The notes under the pieces were generated by a model, which was not told the origin of the DNA, made no database searches, and saw only the letters and a program-made list of their open reading frames with translations. A stretch of 64,000 bases of DNA from NCBI GenBank assembly GCA_024734555.1, contig JANPWX010000038.1, positions 1,578,450-1,642,449 of the forward strand. Direction: 5' to 3'. The DNA comes from Trochalopteron elliotii (Eukaryota > Chordata > Aves > Passeriformes > Leiothrichidae). Each line of letters opens with the position of its first letter. Positions within the stretch are counted from its first letter, which is position 1. Shown one piece after another: positions 61,101-64,000 of this stretch. The position numbers were made by a program, and so were the translations under genes.

Positions 61101-62611
61101 GTCTGTTTTTCCAAATCATTTAGAATTTTAATGATTTTAATCTGCATTTCCTTAGGGATCTCCCTGCTAAATGATACCATTTGGGGGAGCTGTTTCACTG
61201 CAACTCTGCAAAACTTGCAGCTTGTCTTTGTCCCATCATGAGCACAGCAACACTAGGGAAGGGCAGGACAGGAGTCAGTCTGTGACAAAAGGCAAGAGCT
61301 GACCTTGACAAACTAGTAGAAAAGATCATATCATCTTTACAAACAGAATGAAATAAAAACAACCAATGGATTTGCACAATCAAAAAAATCTGAAAATTTG
61401 CTGGGCATTTCAAACTTCCTGTGAGACTTGTATTTGTTCTGGAGCTAACCAAGCAGGAAAGATGCCACTACTGAAGAGTCCTAGCTGCTCTGGAGAGCAA
61501 AGGTCAAAGGAAAAGCAGAACAGTAATCTAGGTAAATGGATTCAGAATTTAAAAATACTTTTCCACCTCTCCAGTTTCTGCAGCCTTATGAGCTTTGGTG
61601 AATAAACAAAACCAATTTTAGATTCAAGGCTACTGCCTTTTAATGTATATTAATATACTAGGAAATATTTCAGTAATAGAAACCTCTTGCACAGTGTGAT
61701 GTTGGAAGCTCAGTTTCAGAGTAGTTGGGAATTTTGCTCTCACTTCTCCATCTGAAATTGCAGTCAGAAAACAATCTTTCTTGATCATGTTTGCAAATTT
61801 CTGCTCACTCCAACACTGGTATTTGTATTCTTGACCATGACAAATTTATAGATAGCAGATATATCATGTTTCAGTGTTCCTTTTGTGGGCCAAAATATTT
61901 AATTTATTCTTATCTTGAAAGTTATGACTTTCACTCTCTCTGATGATCGATGTAAACATTTTTTTTTAATTTCTTTTTACGTGAATTACATGCCATTATT
62001 ATTACTACTACACTAATTATTGAGAAAGCCTGGTTTTGGATTTTTTTTTCTCTGTGATGTGCCAGTCTCTTGTAAAACAACTTATGCTTTCCAATCTTTT
62101 TATTAAAAGTGGGCATTGAAAAAAGCATTTGATAACTCCCATTATTTAGAATAGTAGCTTTACTGAGAATCTCACTCGGTGACAGTATTTTCTCTGAAGG
62201 TTAATGGTTGTTATCAGTAGCTTCTCATCCATCGCAATTACTTTCTGTCTTTTCCAACTCTATTAGTTTTTCATGTCACAAACCAATTATGCAATGAAGT
62301 ACAATTAGATTATATTTCTTGTATTTCTCTGATTTAAGAACTCTATCTGCCAGATTATCTTTGCTAAAACCTTTAATGTCTCACCCCATTTGCTTTAACT
62401 TCTATATCCATAGTTGTTCTTGACATAAAGTTTTGCTATAATCCCTTGGACATTGCTGAATTTATATCAGCAGTTCTGATGTTTGGCTCAAATAATTCTC
62501 TTCTGAATTATGGTGGGTTTGTTTTGCTTTTTTTTTTTTTTTTAACTTTTTTTTATTATGTACTATTCACTAGATATTAAAAACAAACCCAAAATCTTTA
62601 TATGAATGCTT
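58105..62611. other. Unique AT-rich DNA, no supported gene
   Basis: No repeat or exon recognised except poly-T tracts (58619-58630, 62528-62543). The frames at 59262-59561 (minus), 61195-61452 (minus) and 61366-61605 (plus) lack domains. Confidence 0.5.
62528..62543. repeat. T16 run
   Basis: A poly-T run followed by a second T8 run at 62547. On the minus strand it reads as poly(A), lying beyond the broken coding sequence and the CR1 tail. Confidence 0.9.
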
Positions 62612-62683
62612 GGTGTGTTGTGTTTGTGGTTGGACACGATAATCTTAAGGGTCTTTTCCAACCAATATGACTCTATGATTCTA
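62612..62683 (+). mobile_element. CR1 LINE 3' tail
   Basis: GTTGGACACGATAATCTTAA, GGGTCTTTTCCAACC and the tail ATGACTCTATGATTCTATAC. Well preserved for its length. It directly abuts the coding-like sequence on the opposite strand. Confidence 0.9.
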
Positions 62684-63385
62684 TACTGATTTTGTGTGTC
62701 AGATATGGAACAACTTGTGGGACGAGGTCCTTGGTTCCAGCCAATTTGGTGTCATTAACTCTTAGCTTTCCTTCCAGTTTTTTTGTGATGGATTTTGTTT
62801 TCCTACTATCCTCAAGTTCATCCTCTCTTTGTACCCCAAAAAAGAACTGCATGATTTTTAAAATTTCTATATTAACTTTTTTTCAGAGCCACATCAAGTT
62901 TATCTTTAATCTTTCTTCAGAACCTTCTTCGTAGTAATTTTACTTTTAATTTTTTTTCTGTACACTGAAGAATCTTTATTTGTTTTAACAGCCTTTCCCA
63001 GGTCTGACTTGCCTGCCTCTTATCTTTCTGTGCTCTGATTCCTAAAGCATAATTTTCCTGGCTAAACATGTTGTTTGTTTGGGCTTTTTTCTGTTTACCT
63101 ATAAATCCTTCTGAAGGATCTATTAATTCATTTAAGACCTTATTTTCCAGAAATTTTTTTAAACTCTTTTTTTCTATCATTTTCCCTGCATAGATTGCTG
63201 CCAATTTTAGAATCTTGGACTTTAAGGAGTACAAGGCCTCTATCATATCTGGGGTCCTCAGATGTACTTCTTTCCCTACCTTTTTGATATTCAGCCTTTT
63301 GATACAGGGAAATTAGGATTCAGAATATAGCTAAGACTTCTAAGTATAACATAATGAATAATAAGTGGTGACAGACAAAATAAAA
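62684..63385 (-). pseudogene. Broken lysine-rich coding sequence, minus strand, family unknown
   Basis: One minus-strand frame is open from about 63385 to its stop at 62917, about 156 codons. The part from the first ATG (63246) is 109 codons. It is rich in Lys, Leu and Ile and contains IEALYSLKSKILKLAAIYAG, MIEKKSLKKFLENKVLNEL and TWERLLKQIKILQCTEKK. After the stop, another frame, shifted by one base, resumes coding-like sequence (about 62840-62690: DELEDSRKTK, KLEGKLRVNDTKLAG). It runs into the CR1 tail, which may have interrupted it. I do not recognise a domain. The lysine-rich character would fit a decayed retroviral gag-type or retrocopied gene, but that is a guess. Without homology, a chance open frame cannot be excluded for the first part alone. 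Confidence 0.35.
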
Positions 63386-64000
63386 GCTAATTGACTTTAC
63401 ACTTCAGATGTTCCTTTCCTGTAATAACTACGAGCAAAAGTTTGAAATTGAATTTAATATGAAAAGCAGAGTAATTTCCTCTACAGAGTATTATTTTTAT
63501 ATTTTTGACTTCCAAAATTATAAGCAGGTAATGTTCACATTGTACATGTTAGTATAACAAAAAAAGCCCTTGATTTTCTATTACTGTCCTTGTGGTGTGT
63601 CTGTGTGTACTTCTGAATAATTGAATATTTCATTACAAATTTGATAGTTTTCACTGCAGTTAAGTACCCTGAAATGTTATATGTCTCTACTGAGGCAATG
63701 GCCAGCAAGAGATATTCTCAGGTACTGGCAGAGAAGAACTATAAAGCTAAACAGTACATCTTTTCAGTGATTAAAAAGAGAACCCAAGTAGATTCAAATG
63801 GAGACATGGCATATTTCTTTGGTCACGTGGCTGGTTAAGGTGAGGTAGACTCCTTTCTTCTTGATAAGGAATTAAACAGGCAAAGAAAAGAGACACTTCA
63901 GCTGTTGTATGGAGACATGCATAAATTCTCTTTGTGTATTATCTTGCTGTAAGGATAAAGAAATTTAGGAATATTCTCACTGCTTCTCATTCTGTATCAG
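63386..64000. other. Unique DNA at the window edge
   Basis: No gene recognised. The 65-codon plus-strand frame at 63641-63838 has no flanking splice signals that I can defend. Confidence 0.4.

Noticed and set aside
1..64000. CRISPR array, bacterial operon or phage content
   Set aside because: No spaced direct repeats, no dense ORFs and no ribosome-binding sites. The repeats are avian LINE and LTR types.

Overview
The window looks like nuclear DNA from a bird, and the repeat content leans towards a passerine or close relative. It is AT-rich, has no gene-dense stretch, no operons, and no RNA gene I can recognise. The organism call rests on many short CR1 LINE 3' fragments ending in the avian (ATTCTATG)n-type tail, and on several retroviral LTRs whose sequence resembles avian endogenous retrovirus families I know. 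I cannot run a repeat search, so family names are given loosely.

Layout. 1-8.9 kb: mostly unique AT-rich DNA with three CR1 tails (2630-2803 +, 3399-3556 -, 5565-5918 +), a good protein-coding exon candidate on the minus strand (4712-4900) and an isolated G-quadruplex motif (8272-8298). 8.9-11.6 kb: two minus-strand LTR-type elements (about 9610-10490 and 10985-11625) and the longest open frame of the window (8928-9734). 11.6-22.9 kb: unique DNA with a near-perfect 40-bp tandem duplication at 21431-21510. 22.9-24.1 kb: the 3' end of a minus-strand endogenous retrovirus with a 318-bp LTR, an adjacent polypurine tract and broken coding sequence. 24.8-29.5 kb: CR1, a compact alpharetrovirus-like LTR (28507-28781 +), CR1. 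32.4-33.0 kb: a CR1 carrying decayed C-terminal ORF2. 42.7-43.1 kb: a (TA)n tract abutting another LTR. 45.9-46.8 kb: the largest CR1 fragment, with decayed reverse-transcriptase C-terminus. 46.8-62.6 kb: unique DNA with one possible non-coding exon (57989-58104 +). 62.6-63.4 kb: a CR1 tail abutting a broken lysine-rich coding sequence on the minus strand.

I see no complete gene. The window is best read as a large intron or intergenic desert, possibly with one or two exons of a gene I cannot name. Most of the short open frames are chance or lie inside repeats. No CRISPR array, tRNA, rRNA or intact transposon ORF was found. I did not find a convincing new biological system. The observations most worth checking are the 63-codon exon candidate, the retroviral 3' end at 22.9-24.1 kb, the lysine-rich broken frame at 62.7-63.4 kb and the 268-codon open frame at 8.9-9.7 kb.
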